Source of the DNA: SZAS-79 sp965279075
Lineage (GTDB): Bacteria > Pseudomonadota > Gammaproteobacteria > Burkholderiales > SG8-39
Direction of reading: 5' to 3'
DNA: 64,000 nucleotides
Assembly: GCA_965279075.1 (NCBI GenBank)
Contig: CBDIHI010000011.1
Location: 372,001-436,000, forward strand
Below, piece by piece: positions 1 to 7,460 of the stretch. Made by a program: the position numbers and the translations under genes. Every line of letters begins with the position of its first letter. Positions within the stretch are counted from its first letter, which is position 1. The notes below the pieces were generated by a model. The model did not search any database, was not told the origin of the DNA, and saw only the letters and a program-made list of their open reading frames with translations.

Positions 1-63
1 GACCTTGTCGCGTTCGAGCAGGAGGGCGGGGGTGTCGAGGTCGGTGAGGGTGGTGGTTGCCAT
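1..63 (-). CDS. N-terminus of a D-threonine aldolase/alanine racemase-fold protein (partial)
   Basis: Only the first 21 codons are in the window; the gene runs leftward off the edge. The start is the ATG at 63-61. The peptide contains LDTPALLLERDKV, which matches the opening of PLP-dependent fold-III enzymes of the D-threonine aldolase/DSD1 type (usually LDTPALLLD, just before the barrel). The PLP lysine and the metal site are outside the window. The assignment rests on this motif alone, so another alanine-racemase N-terminal-domain protein is possible. Confidence 0.5.
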   Translation of the reverse strand, partial: MATTTLTDLDTPALLLERDKV

Positions 64-87
64 GGTCAGGGTCGGGTTCCGGGGCGA

Positions 88-118
88 TTGTGGAACAGGA
101 TCGGATTCTGTTCCACAA
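88..118. promoter_or_regulatory. Perfect 11-bp inverted repeat (operator or hairpin)
   Basis: The arms TTGTGGAACAG (88-98) and CTGTTCCACAA (108-118) are perfect reverse complements around a 9-bp spacer. The site lies 5 bp past the nucleotidyltransferase stop and 24 bp before the start of the aldolase-like gene, both leftward. With no T-run after it, an operator for the aldolase-like gene seems more likely than an intrinsic terminator. The TGGAAC/GTTCCA half-sites resemble operators of IclR-type regulators, but that is inference. Confidence 0.55.
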
Positions 119-123
119 CGGGA

Positions 124-1173
124 TCAGGCATCGAGGCCGCGCACGATCAGGGATTTCGCTGCTTTCAGGTCGTCGGGCAGCTTGGCGAGTTCGCGCCTGA
201 GCCTCGTTCTCCAGGCCGCCGCCCGCTTGTTCAGCGCTCGCACGGCGAGCGTCAGGTCGCCCCGGCGGTCTTCGTACAGTGCCGCGATGATCTCGGCGGC
301 CTGCTGGCGGTCCTTGCCGGCCTTGGCCTGCTCGAAAACCAGCCTGCGTCCGCTGACCAGCAGCTTGTGCAGGGCGAAGCGCGCCGGGTCGGGGACGTTG
401 ACCAGAGTCGCCCCGCCGTTGAGCAACGGGACCGCGATCGGCGCTTCCAGCACGTAGTCGAGCATCTCGAGCGGGTGCGCGGCGGCCTTGAGGCGCGGAA
501 TGGGGATCGGCTTGCCGCTGCGTGTGCCCTGAGCGGGCGTGAGCAGGTCCACTCGCAGCGACTGCCCACGGACTTTGAAGGAGGTTTCCGGCACCTTGGG
601 GTTCAGCCCGGGGACCGGCAGGAAGCCCATGTTCAGCGCGTCGAGAGCCTTGGGCAGGTCCGCCTCCGACTGGGGCACCGCCACCTGCAGCACGCTCGTT
701 GCGGCGACGTCTATGTCCTGCGTGCGGAGGGCGGAGTCCCAGCGCACGCCGAGCATGTTGCCCAGCGCTATGTATGCGTGCGTACCTACCAGCACGGCGC
801 CCACGCGGAACACGCCCGCGCTCGCGAGCCCGGCAATCACCCTGGCCGAGGCCGTATCGGTCAGCATGGCCCCGCCCTGACGCAGCATCGCGCACAGGCG
901 CTCGATCTGCGTGGTGGCGTCTTCTGCTTCCGGGCGGTTGGCGGAATAGGCTTTCATCACCGCCCGGGTTTCGTCGTCGTCCGGGCCGATGAAATATTCC
1001 TTCTGGCCCGCGGCGCCTTCGCTGGTCTTGAAGTACCAGTAGTCGCCGGACTTGATCTGCTTTCTGGTGAAGGAACCCGAGAGGCTTGCAAACGAGCGCG
1101 CCGCTTCGAGCGCACGCAGGCGTTCGGCGAGTTCGGCGTAGAGCGTCTGGGTTTCGGGAGGATGGCGGGTCAT
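124..1173 (-). CDS. GSU2403-family nucleotidyltransferase-fold protein
   Basis: A 349-residue protein. The middle carries the nucleotidyltransferase core VGTHAYIALGNMLGVRW followed by TQDIDVA, the DxD-type metal motif of the polymerase-beta fold. This layout matches the GSU2403/NTP_transf_8 family, whose substrate is unknown. Charged N- and C-terminal helical parts flank the core. It sits upstream of and on the same strand as an aldolase-like gene, and next to a VapBC-type pair. The start ATG has no Shine-Dalgarno sequence, but a perfect TATAAT lies 7 nt upstream, which suggests leaderless transcription. Related folds act as antitoxin-controlled toxins (AbiEii, MenT), so a toxin or defence role is possible but not shown. 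Confidence 0.7.
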   Translation of the reverse strand: MTRHPPETQTLYAELAERLRALEAARSFASLSGSFTRKQIKSGDYWYFKTSEGAAGQKEYFIGPDDDETRAVMKAYSANRPEAEDATTQIERLCAMLRQGGAMLTDTASARVIAGLASAGVFRVGAVLVGTHAYIALGNMLGVRWDSALRTQDIDVAATSVLQVAVPQSEADLPKALDALNMGFLPVPGLNPKVPETSFKVRGQSLRVDLLTPAQGTRSGKPIPIPRLKAAAHPLEMLDYVLEAPIAVPLLNGGATLVNVPDPARFALHKLLVSGRRLVFEQAKAGKDRQQAAEIIAALYEDRRGDLTLAVRALNKRAAAWRTRLRRELAKLPDDLKAAKSLIVRGLDA

Positions 1174-1180
1174 GCGGTTG

Positions 1181-1213
1181 ATTATACCTAAAGTCTACTA
1201 ATTCTAGGTATAA
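1181..1213 (-). promoter_or_regulatory. Leaderless promoter inside a 9-bp inverted repeat
   Basis: On the minus strand TATAAT occupies 1186-1181, seven bases before the ATG at 1173, so the expected transcript start falls on or next to the A of ATG. The -10 is embedded in a perfect inverted repeat, TTATACCTA (1182-1190) and TAGGTATAA (1205-1213), with a 14-bp spacer. A repressor bound here would cover the -10. No good -35 was seen. Confidence 0.55.
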
Positions 1214-1271
1214 CCGGGCCAGGAATTCTGCCGCGAAGACGGATCGGCAGGTGATTGCCCGGTTGAGGCGC

Positions 1272-1685
1272 TCACCTCACCCACCTCACCAACTCAAACC
1301 TCTTCCCACCCTTCAACCGGTACACCCCGAAATCCCGCGCATCCACAGTAAGAATCGCGCGGCAGCCGATCCTGTCCGCCAGCCAGACAATTGCCGCATC
1401 AGTGAAGTCGGGGTCGAGCTTGGCATACCGCGTGAGGATCGCCCCGATCTCGCCATAGGCCTGCAACGGAACCTCGGCGACTTTCACGGGCTCTTTCGAA
1501 AGCCAATCGAGCATGCTGGCTTTGATCCGGGCGGACAGGAAAAAGCACGTCTCCACGACGACCGGTGCGGGCACGACGAGCCGGCCCTGAAAGCGGCCGA
1601 GATACGCCTTGGCGGCCTCGTGCCTGGTGTCGCGTTCAATGCCCAAGGCGACGAGGAATCCGCTGTCGGCTATGACCGACTGCAT
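1272..1685 (-). CDS. vapC: PIN-domain toxin, VapC type
   Basis: A 137-residue PIN-domain protein, normal for VapC. The first acidic residue is in the N-terminal VIADSGFLVAL stretch, further acidic residues are in the middle (VVETCFFL) and the third cluster is DPDFTDAAIVWLA. These are the usual Mg2+-binding positions of PIN RNases. The start ATG overlaps the antitoxin stop by one base (TGATG), so the pair is translationally coupled, with the antitoxin first. Family members cleave tRNA or rRNA when released; the target here is unknown. Confidence 0.85.
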   Translation of the reverse strand: MQSVIADSGFLVALGIERDTRHEAAKAYLGRFQGRLVVPAPVVVETCFFLSARIKASMLDWLSKEPVKVAEVPLQAYGEIGAILTRYAKLDPDFTDAAIVWLADRIGCRAILTVDARDFGVYRLKGGKRFELVRWVR

Positions 1686-1921
1686 CAGCGACCTTTGCGA
1701 AAGCGCGCGCGCAAAGCGGCCTTGATGTTGCCGGAGACGTCCGAGCCGTCCCCCTTGTCGCCACCGATGAAAGGGTGGTTCAGGGCGGGTTTCGCGTCGC
1801 CGGGACGCAGCATGCCCTCAAGGGCCTGCTTGACGGCGTCGCTCTTGCTGACTCCGTGGGTCGCGCAGTATTCGGCGAGTTCCTGCTCCACCCGGGTGGG
1901 CAGGCGGACGGTGAGTGTCAT
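1685..1921 (-). CDS. Ribbon-helix-helix antitoxin, VapB-like
   Basis: A 78-residue protein that begins MTLTVRLPTRVEQELAEYC, an N-terminal beta strand plus helix typical of ribbon-helix-helix DNA-binding antitoxins. VSKSDAVKQAL forms the second helix. The C-terminal half is flexible, basic and suited to wrapping the toxin. It is the first gene of the pair and has a perfect 10-bp inverted repeat just upstream, the expected autoregulatory operator. Confidence 0.8.
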   Translation of the reverse strand: MTLTVRLPTRVEQELAEYCATHGVSKSDAVKQALEGMLRPGDAKPALNHPFIGGDKGDGSDVSGNIKAALRARFRKGR

Positions 1922-1933
1922 GGCTGGCTCGAT

Positions 1934-1968
1934 TTTGTAATACTGACGTTAATATATTGTATTACAAA
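1934..1968 (-). promoter_or_regulatory. Toxin-antitoxin promoter/operator, 10-bp inverted repeat
   Basis: TTTGTAATAC (1934-1943) and GTATTACAAA (1959-1968) are exact reverse complements around a 15-bp AT-rich spacer. The repeat begins 12 bp before the antitoxin ATG. The AT-rich stretch stands out from the surrounding high-GC DNA and can hold the -10/-35 elements. An antitoxin dimer on each arm is the usual arrangement for autorepression. Confidence 0.65.
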
Positions 1969-2041
1969 TCGTCTTGGGCCGGGAGCGGCCGGTGGATGCC
2001 CTGTCTCGCGACTACTGCGGGAGTCAGCGAGACACCCGGTC

Positions 2042-2467
2042 CTATCGCTGCAGGCGATCCATCAAGTCGGCGGGCCGCGTCACTGCGAACCGCCCGAGCT
2101 TCGCAACGCGCCGCGCCAGTTCCAGCAGGGCCTTGTCCTTTGTCACGAGGTGCTCGACGTCGGCAATCCAGGCGAGGTCGAGAAATTTCTGATCGTCGGC
2201 ATCGCGGCAGCGGGGAAGCAGGTGCTCCGGGTCGGGCGTATCGAGGATCTCGGCGTGCGCCACGAACCAGTCGCAGGCCGCCGCCTGCGCCGCTTCGTCG
2301 AGCTTGAACTCAGGGTAATTCAGCACCCGGCGCAATTCGGCGAGGCATCCGGCGCTGGTGAGGACCGTTACGCGGCCGGCCTCGATGGCCGCACGCAGCG
2401 GCACGACGCCGGGATCGCGGAATACGACCAGGTCCAGCACCACGTTGGTGTCGAGGACCAGCCGCAT
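2042..2467 (-). CDS. Lone PIN-domain protein (COG1569 type)
   Basis: A 141-residue protein that starts MRLVLDTNVVLDLVVF, the classic first acidic motif of PIN domains. RDADDQKFLDLAWIADVEHLVTKDK holds the later acidic residues, as in the family annotated as 'putative toxin, PIN family'. No partner antitoxin is visible: the next gene upstream on the same strand is an SDR ending 9 bp away. It may be an orphan toxin or an RNA-processing nuclease co-transcribed with the SDR operon. Confidence 0.8.
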   Translation of the reverse strand: MRLVLDTNVVLDLVVFRDPGVVPLRAAIEAGRVTVLTSAGCLAELRRVLNYPEFKLDEAAQAAACDWFVAHAEILDTPDPEHLLPRCRDADDQKFLDLAWIADVEHLVTKDKALLELARRVAKLGRFAVTRPADLMDRLQR

Positions 2468-2476
2468 GCGGCGTTT

Positions 2477-3232
2477 CTAGCCGCGCCCGACGAACGGCAT
2501 CTTGCTCGCCATGATGGTCATGAACTGCACGTTGGCGTCCAGCGGCAGGGCCGCCATGTACGCGATCGCGCTGCCGACGTGCGCCACGTCCATGCGCGGC
2601 TCGACCATCGTGGTGCCGTTGGCCTGCGGCACGCCGTTCTTCATGCGCTCGGTCATCTCGGTGGCGGCGTTGCCGATGTCGATCTGGCTGCAGGCGATGT
2701 CGTACTTGCGGCAGTCGAGCGACGTCGACTTCGTCAGGCCGGTGACCGCGTGCTTGGTGGCGGTGTAGGGCGAGGAGAAGGGGCGCGGCGCGTGCGCCGA
2801 GATGGAGCCATTGTTGATGATGCGCCCGCCCATCGGGGACTGCGCCTTCATGATGCGGATCGCCTCCTGCGTGCAGAGGAACATCGCCGTGAGGTTGATG
2901 TTGACCACGTTCTGCCACTGCTCGAGAGTGAGGTCCTCCATGGGGATCGCGGGGGCGCCCATGCCGGCGTTGTTGAAGAGCACATCCAGCCGCCCCCATT
3001 TCGCCTTGACCGCCGCGAACACGCCCGGGATGTTCCCCGGGATCGCGAGGTCGGCGGGCAGCGAGAGCGTGCGGTCGGCCGCGCCCGAGTCGGCGGCGGT
3101 CTTGTCGAGCAGTTCCCGCCTGCGCCCCACGAGGCCGACGTGATAGCCGTCCTTCAGCAGCGCGAGGGCCGCGGACTTGCCGATGCCGGTGCCGGCGCCG
3201 GTGACGATCGCTACTTTGCTGGTGGAATCCAT
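2477..3232 (-). CDS. SDR-family NAD(P)-dependent oxidoreductase
   Basis: A 251-residue classical short-chain dehydrogenase. The cofactor motif TGAGTGIG is near residues 11-18, NNAG near residue 90, the catalytic Ser is in NNGSISAHAP and the YTATK active-site motif follows. The C-terminus is short and lacks the usual DGG end. It lies 22 bp downstream of a Bug gene in a leftward operon with a CaiB-type CoA transferase and a crotonase, so it probably oxidises a hydroxyacyl intermediate. The substrate cannot be told from sequence. Confidence 0.85.
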   Translation of the reverse strand: MDSTSKVAIVTGAGTGIGKSAALALLKDGYHVGLVGRRRELLDKTAADSGAADRTLSLPADLAIPGNIPGVFAAVKAKWGRLDVLFNNAGMGAPAIPMEDLTLEQWQNVVNINLTAMFLCTQEAIRIMKAQSPMGGRIINNGSISAHAPRPFSSPYTATKHAVTGLTKSTSLDCRKYDIACSQIDIGNAATEMTERMKNGVPQANGTTMVEPRMDVAHVGSAIAYMAALPLDANVQFMTIMASKMPFVGRG

Positions 3233-3254
3233 TGACTGCTCCTTGACGGAAGTG

Positions 3255-4226
3255 TTATTCGACGCGTGCGCCGGAATCGCGCACGACCTTTTCCCAGGTC
3301 GGCGCCTCGGCTTTCAGTTCGGCCTCGAACGATTCGGGCGAGGCCGAGGGCGTGGCATCCATGCCCTGCAAGGCGATCTTCTCGCGCACGTCGGCCTTGA
3401 GCAGCCCCCTGGCCGCGGCCTCGTGCAGGCGCTTGACGATCGCCTGCGGCGTGCCGGCCGGCGCGTAGAGGCCGAACGAGAAGGTATGGTCATAGCCCGC
3501 GAGGCCGGCTTCGCCGGCCCCCGGGATGCCGGGGATCGAAGGGGACGCGGCCTTCGAGGTGATCGCCAGCGCGCGCATGCGTCCGGCCTTGATGAATCCC
3601 ATCACGGTCGGCGGGGTGGCGAACATGACGTCGGTGTCGCCGGCAATGATCGACTGAGCGGCCGGCCCGCCGCCCTTGAACTGCACGGTGGTGAAATTCA
3701 CGCCGGCCACCGTCATGAAATCCACGCCCGCAAGGTGAGGCGAGGAGCCGTTGCCGGAGTTCGCGTTGAACAGCTTGCCGGGATTCGCCTTCGCGTAGGC
3801 GATCAGTTCGCGCAGGCTCTTGACGGGCGAGTCGTTCTTCACGCAGATCACCAGCGGCCCGGTCGCCACGCGCGTGATCGGGGTGAAATCCTTGTCCGGA
3901 TCGTACGATAGCTTCTTGTAGAGCGCCTTGTTGATCGTGTGATGGGTCGAATTGAAGATCGTATAGCCGTCGGCCGGCGACTTGGCCACGGCTTCGGAGG
4001 CGATCGTCGCGCCCGCGCCGGGCCGGTTCTCGGCCACGACGGCGACCCCGAGCGCCTTGGTCATCTCCTCGGCCAGCAGCCGGGTGAGAAAGTCCGCCGA
4101 TCCGCCCGGCGGATAGCCGGTGACGATCTTGACCGGCTTGGAGGGGAAGGTCTGTGCCGTTGCGCCTGCCGCGACGAGCAGCGCCGCGAGCGCAGTTGCG
4201 AGTACTGCCGCAATCCGCTTCTTCAT
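3255..4226 (-). CDS. Bug/TctC-family periplasmic solute-binding protein
   Basis: A 323-residue protein with a basic-hydrophobic signal peptide ending near ATAQ. FPSKPVKIVTGYPPGGSAD follows, the family hallmark, in which a carboxylated ligand is bound by two beta-alpha loops. It lies between a crotonase (24 bp upstream) and an SDR in a leftward CoA-catabolism operon. It probably binds the acid that the CaiB transferase activates. No TctA/TctB permease genes are nearby, so it either serves a distant permease or works as a sensor. Confidence 0.9.
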   Translation of the reverse strand: MKKRIAAVLATALAALLVAAGATAQTFPSKPVKIVTGYPPGGSADFLTRLLAEEMTKALGVAVVAENRPGAGATIASEAVAKSPADGYTIFNSTHHTINKALYKKLSYDPDKDFTPITRVATGPLVICVKNDSPVKSLRELIAYAKANPGKLFNANSGNGSSPHLAGVDFMTVAGVNFTTVQFKGGGPAAQSIIAGDTDVMFATPPTVMGFIKAGRMRALAITSKAASPSIPGIPGAGEAGLAGYDHTFSFGLYAPAGTPQAIVKRLHEAAARGLLKADVREKIALQGMDATPSASPESFEAELKAEAPTWEKVVRDSGARVE

Positions 4227-4250
4227 GCCTGCCTCCTGGTGGGACTGCGC

Positions 4251-5033
4251 TTACTTTCCGGTGAAATTCGGCGTGCGCTTTTCCATGAATGCCTTGCGGC
4301 CTTCCTTGTGGTCCTCGCTCGCAAAGCACTTGACGACCATGCCGACGGCCGTTTCCATGTCGCGGTCCGCCGCGTCCTTGAGTCCCTGCACGACCGCGAA
4401 CTTGGCCGCGGCGACGGTCAGGGGCGCGTTCTCGCCGATCAGCTTCACGTATTCGGCGACCTTCGGTTCGAGCTCGGCGACCGGGTGGACCTGGCTGACG
4501 AAGCCCATGCGCTGTGCTTCCTTCGCGTCGAACTTGCGCGCCGATACGAAGATGTCGAGCGTGTTCGCGGCGCCGATCACGTTCATGAAGCGCTTCACGC
4601 CGCTCGGGCTGTAGCCCAGGCCCAGCCGCGCGGCGGGCATGCGGAACACCGTGTTGTCCGAGGCGATGCGGATGTCGCAGGCGGCGGCGAACCCGAGGCC
4701 CCCGCCGATGCAGATGCCGCGGATCCGCGCGACCACGGGCTTGGAGCACAGGATCGGAGCGAGATAGGCCGCCTCGACCGCCTTGTTGTAGTCGGCCTGG
4801 GCTTCGGCGGTGCCACGCAATTTCTCGAACTGCGAGATGTCGGCGCCCGAGATGAACGCCTTCTCGCCGTCGCCCGCGACGACGATCACGCGCACCGACG
4901 GGTCCGCGTCGAGTTCGGCAAGCGTCTTCGGCACGGCCGTCCACATGTCGAACGTCATCGCGTTCATCTTCTCGGGGTTGGAAAAGAGGACGGTTGCCAC
5001 CGCCCCGTCGCGCTTTACGATGAGTCCGGACAT
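4251..5033 (-). CDS. Enoyl-CoA hydratase/isomerase (crotonase) family protein
   Basis: A 260-residue crotonase fold. The oxyanion-hole segments are visible: AFISGADISQF and IGGGLGFAAACD. The two glutamates of true hydratases seem absent: the first falls in RMPAARLGLG, with Ala instead of Glu, and the second region reads NTLDIFVSAR. It may therefore act as a CoA-racemase, isomerase or hydrolase. The start ATG at 5033 overlaps the CaiB-transferase stop (TGATG), which indicates tight coupling. A longer open frame upstream is rejected because it runs through the transferase gene. Confidence 0.8.
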   Translation of the reverse strand: MSGLIVKRDGAVATVLFSNPEKMNAMTFDMWTAVPKTLAELDADPSVRVIVVAGDGEKAFISGADISQFEKLRGTAEAQADYNKAVEAAYLAPILCSKPVVARIRGICIGGGLGFAAACDIRIASDNTVFRMPAARLGLGYSPSGVKRFMNVIGAANTLDIFVSARKFDAKEAQRMGFVSQVHPVAELEPKVAEYVKLIGENAPLTVAAAKFAVVQGLKDAADRDMETAVGMVVKCFASEDHKEGRKAFMEKRTPNFTGK

Positions 5034-6214
5034 CAGATGATCCCTTTCTGCTTGAATTGTTCGATCGCGGCGGCCTCGAAGCCGGCTTCGCGCAGGACTT
5101 CCTCGCTGTGCTCGCCGCGCTCGGGCGAGGCGGCCGCGAGGGACGCGGGCGTTCGCGAGAGCTTCACGGCCTGGCCGAGGATGTTGATCCGGCCGAGTTT
5201 CGGGTGGTCGACGGGGGTTGCCACGCCGAGGTGCTTCACCTGCGGGTCGCCGAAGACCTGGTCCATCGTGTAGATCGGGCCGCAGGGGACGCCGGCCGCG
5301 TTGAGGATCTCCACCCACTCGGCGCTGGTCTTCGACAGCAGCGCGCGGTCGATCTCCGCGTTGAGCGCCTTGCGGTTCTTCGAACGCGAGGGGCCGTCCC
5401 TGTAATCCGGGTTCGCGAGCAGGTCGGGACGCTGGATCGCCTCGCACAGCCGCGTCCAGATCGCCTTGCCCGCGGCCGCGACGTTCATGAAGCCGTCAGA
5501 GGTGGTGTAGGCGGAGGTCGGGATGCTGGTCGGGTGGTCGTTGCCCACCTGTTCGGCGATCTCGCCTGCCATCGTGTAGCGCGCCGCCTGGAAGTCGAGC
5601 AGCTGGATGCCGGCCTGCAGCAGGTTGGACTGCACCCACTGGCCCTCGCCCGAAGTCTCGCGCTCGAGCAACGCGGTCATGATGCCCAGCGCCGCCATCA
5701 GGCCGCCGGTGACGTCGCAGACCGCGGCGCCGACGCGCATGGGGCCCTTGCCCGGCGCGCCGGTGACCGACATGATTCCCGAGAGGCCCTGCGCGATCTG
5801 GTCGAAGCCGGGTCGCGACTGGTAGGGCCCGTCCTGGCCAAAGCCCGAAATGCTCGCGAGGATGATCCGCCTGTTCACCTTCCTCAGCGACTCGTAGTCG
5901 ATGCCGAGGCGGAATTTCACGTCCGGCCGGTAGTTCTCGACCACGATGTCGGCGGTCTCCACCAGCTTCATGAAGATCGCCTTGCCCTCGGGCGCCTTCA
6001 GGTTCAGCGTCATCGAGCGCTTGTTGCGGTGGAGGTTCTGGAAGTCGGGGCCGTCGCGTGCGCCGCCCATGTCCTCGGGTTCGGTGTTCTCCACCTTGAC
6101 CACGTCGGCGCCGAAGTCGGCGAACTGCTTCACGCAGGTCGGGCCCGCGCGCACGCGCGTGAGGTCCAGGATCCGGAGGCGGGAAAGCGCGGGGGAAGCG
6201 GTGATGCGTGGCAT
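5033..6214 (-). CDS. CaiB/BaiF family CoA transferase (type III)
   Basis: A 393-residue protein, the normal size for the family. The N-terminus has LRILDLTRVRAGPTC, then DFGADVVKVEN, RNKRSMTLNLK and VENYRPDV, all family signatures. The likely catalytic Asp is in GAAVCDVTGGLMAALG. It transfers CoA between carboxylic acids and is the first gene of the leftward operon with crotonase, Bug, SDR and PIN genes. The ATG at 6214 is chosen because the family starts just before this motif; the open frame continues upstream without similarity. TATAAG at 6278-6273 could be its -10. Confidence 0.88.
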   Translation of the reverse strand: MPRITASPALSRLRILDLTRVRAGPTCVKQFADFGADVVKVENTEPEDMGGARDGPDFQNLHRNKRSMTLNLKAPEGKAIFMKLVETADIVVENYRPDVKFRLGIDYESLRKVNRRIILASISGFGQDGPYQSRPGFDQIAQGLSGIMSVTGAPGKGPMRVGAAVCDVTGGLMAALGIMTALLERETSGEGQWVQSNLLQAGIQLLDFQAARYTMAGEIAEQVGNDHPTSIPTSAYTTSDGFMNVAAAGKAIWTRLCEAIQRPDLLANPDYRDGPSRSKNRKALNAEIDRALLSKTSAEWVEILNAAGVPCGPIYTMDQVFGDPQVKHLGVATPVDHPKLGRINILGQAVKLSRTPASLAAASPERGEHSEEVLREAGFEAAAIEQFKQKGII

Positions 6215-6315
6215 GTCTCTGGGAGGCGCCGCGAAGGCGCTCTGTGCTTGATTACCGGGAGCCGAAGCGTAGCTTATAGGCGGGCGGCTGGCGACCCCGC
6301 ATGGGGCGGGCGGGG

Positions 6316-6918
6316 TCAGCCCGGGTTCAGCGCCTGAAGGCGTTCGCGCACCGCGGCGAGGCGCGGGTGCAGCCGCAGCGCCGAGCCGAACGCCAGCACG
6401 GCACCCTCGGTGTCGGCGGTGCCGAGCAGGATCTCGCCTATCGAGGCCAGCGCGCCGAAATGGCGGGGCTCGAGTTCGAGGGCCCGGTGCAGCTGGGCGA
6501 GGCACTCCTCGTCACGTCCCAGCAGGTAGTACAGCGTGCCGAGCTTGTGCCAGGCTTCCGCGTACCCCGGGCATACGCGCAGCAGGCGAACCAGTCGCGT
6601 CTCCGCGATGTCGTAGCGGCGCGCGGCGATGTCGCCCGTGGCGCGATCGAGCACCTTCGTCGCGGCGGCGTTCGGGTGCGACATCCAGAGGGCCCAGATG
6701 CGTTCTTCGGTGGCGAGGGCCTCGCGCTCGTCATGCGCGCGCGCGAGTTTCTGGAACAGGGGGTGGAGGACGGGCGGCGCGGAGGCAGCCGGGCTGCGCT
6801 CCGGGAGCAGTGCGATGAGCCTGAGCGTCGCAGTGTGGGCCAAGCGGGTGTCCTGGAGGTCGCCCCGGTGCCGGCAATGGTCGAAGTGTAGACCAGTTTG
6901 CGCACCGGGTAACCGCAT
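6316..6918 (-). CDS. Tetratricopeptide-repeat protein
   Basis: About 200 residues from the ATG at 6918. The C-terminal two thirds hold three or more TPR helices, for example AEAWHKLGTLYYLLGRDEECLA and HFGALASIGEILLG. Such proteins usually scaffold protein complexes. The N-terminus is uncertain: an in-frame TTG near residue 23 would give a short hydrophobic leader (LRLIALLPE) ending in Ala-Ser-Ala, as expected for an exported protein. It is the last of three leftward genes after a multihaem cytochrome and a membrane protein. Confidence 0.65.
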   Translation of the reverse strand: MRLPGAQTGLHFDHCRHRGDLQDTRLAHTATLRLIALLPERSPAASAPPVLHPLFQKLARAHDEREALATEERIWALWMSHPNAAATKVLDRATGDIAARRYDIAETRLVRLLRVCPGYAEAWHKLGTLYYLLGRDEECLAQLHRALELEPRHFGALASIGEILLGTADTEGAVLAFGSALRLHPRLAAVRERLQALNPG

Positions 6919-6959
6919 ACTGACGCAGAGATCCCCGCCCGCGGCCATTCGTGGGACCC

Positions 6960-7460
6960 TCAGCCGAGCCATGACCTGACGCGCGCCGCCACGGCGCGCG
7001 CCGCGGCCTTGGCGCGGTGGATCGCCTGCCATGCGGCCGAGGCGCGCACGCGGGCGACGACCATGGCCTTCCAGGCGGACCAGCGTGCATGGAGGCCCGC
7101 GAACCACGCAAGCTGCATCAGCGCGGGTTGCGTCAATGCGAAGAGCCGCGCGAGCACGGCGGTACCCGCGACCTTGGCGGCGAGGATGACCGCCACGCCC
7201 AGCATGTGCTGGCCCTCTGCGATCAGCCACAGCGCCGCGAGTTTCACCGGAATCAGCGCGAGGCTCGGCAGGAAGAACACCGCCAGCGCGCCGTACGGCG
7301 GCAGCGCCGCGATCCGGCGCTCGATCGTGCGCAGCACCGGCAGCCGCCCGATGCGCGCGAGCAGCCGCCCGAGCGGCTCCCAGCCCCATTCCTCGAACAG
7401 GATCAGCAGCGCGACGGCCCAGTGGAACAGGGCCTTGAGGCCGCGCAGGATCGTGGTCAT
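6960..7460 (-). CDS. Integral membrane protein of unknown function
   Basis: A 166-residue protein with hydrophobic segments near residues 8-22, 57-77 and 84-106, then a basic, Ala/Arg-rich C-terminal tail with predicted helical character. Its start overlaps the stop of the five-haem cytochrome gene by 4 bp (ATGA), so the two are translationally coupled. It could anchor or assemble the cytochrome, but I recognise no family motif. Confidence 0.7.
   Translation of the reverse strand: MTTILRGLKALFHWAVALLILFEEWGWEPLGRLLARIGRLPVLRTIERRIAALPPYGALAVFFLPSLALIPVKLAALWLIAEGQHMLGVAVILAAKVAGTAVLARLFALTQPALMQLAWFAGLHARWSAWKAMVVARVRASAAWQAIHRAKAAARAVAARVRSWLG

Noticed and set aside
3490..4944. Long minus-strand frames through the Bug/crotonase genes, and similar ones at 2310-2999, 5057-6337 and 28638-30095
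   Set aside because: They overlap well-supported genes in another frame or strand and have Arg/Gly/Pro-rich translations typical of shadow frames in high-GC DNA.
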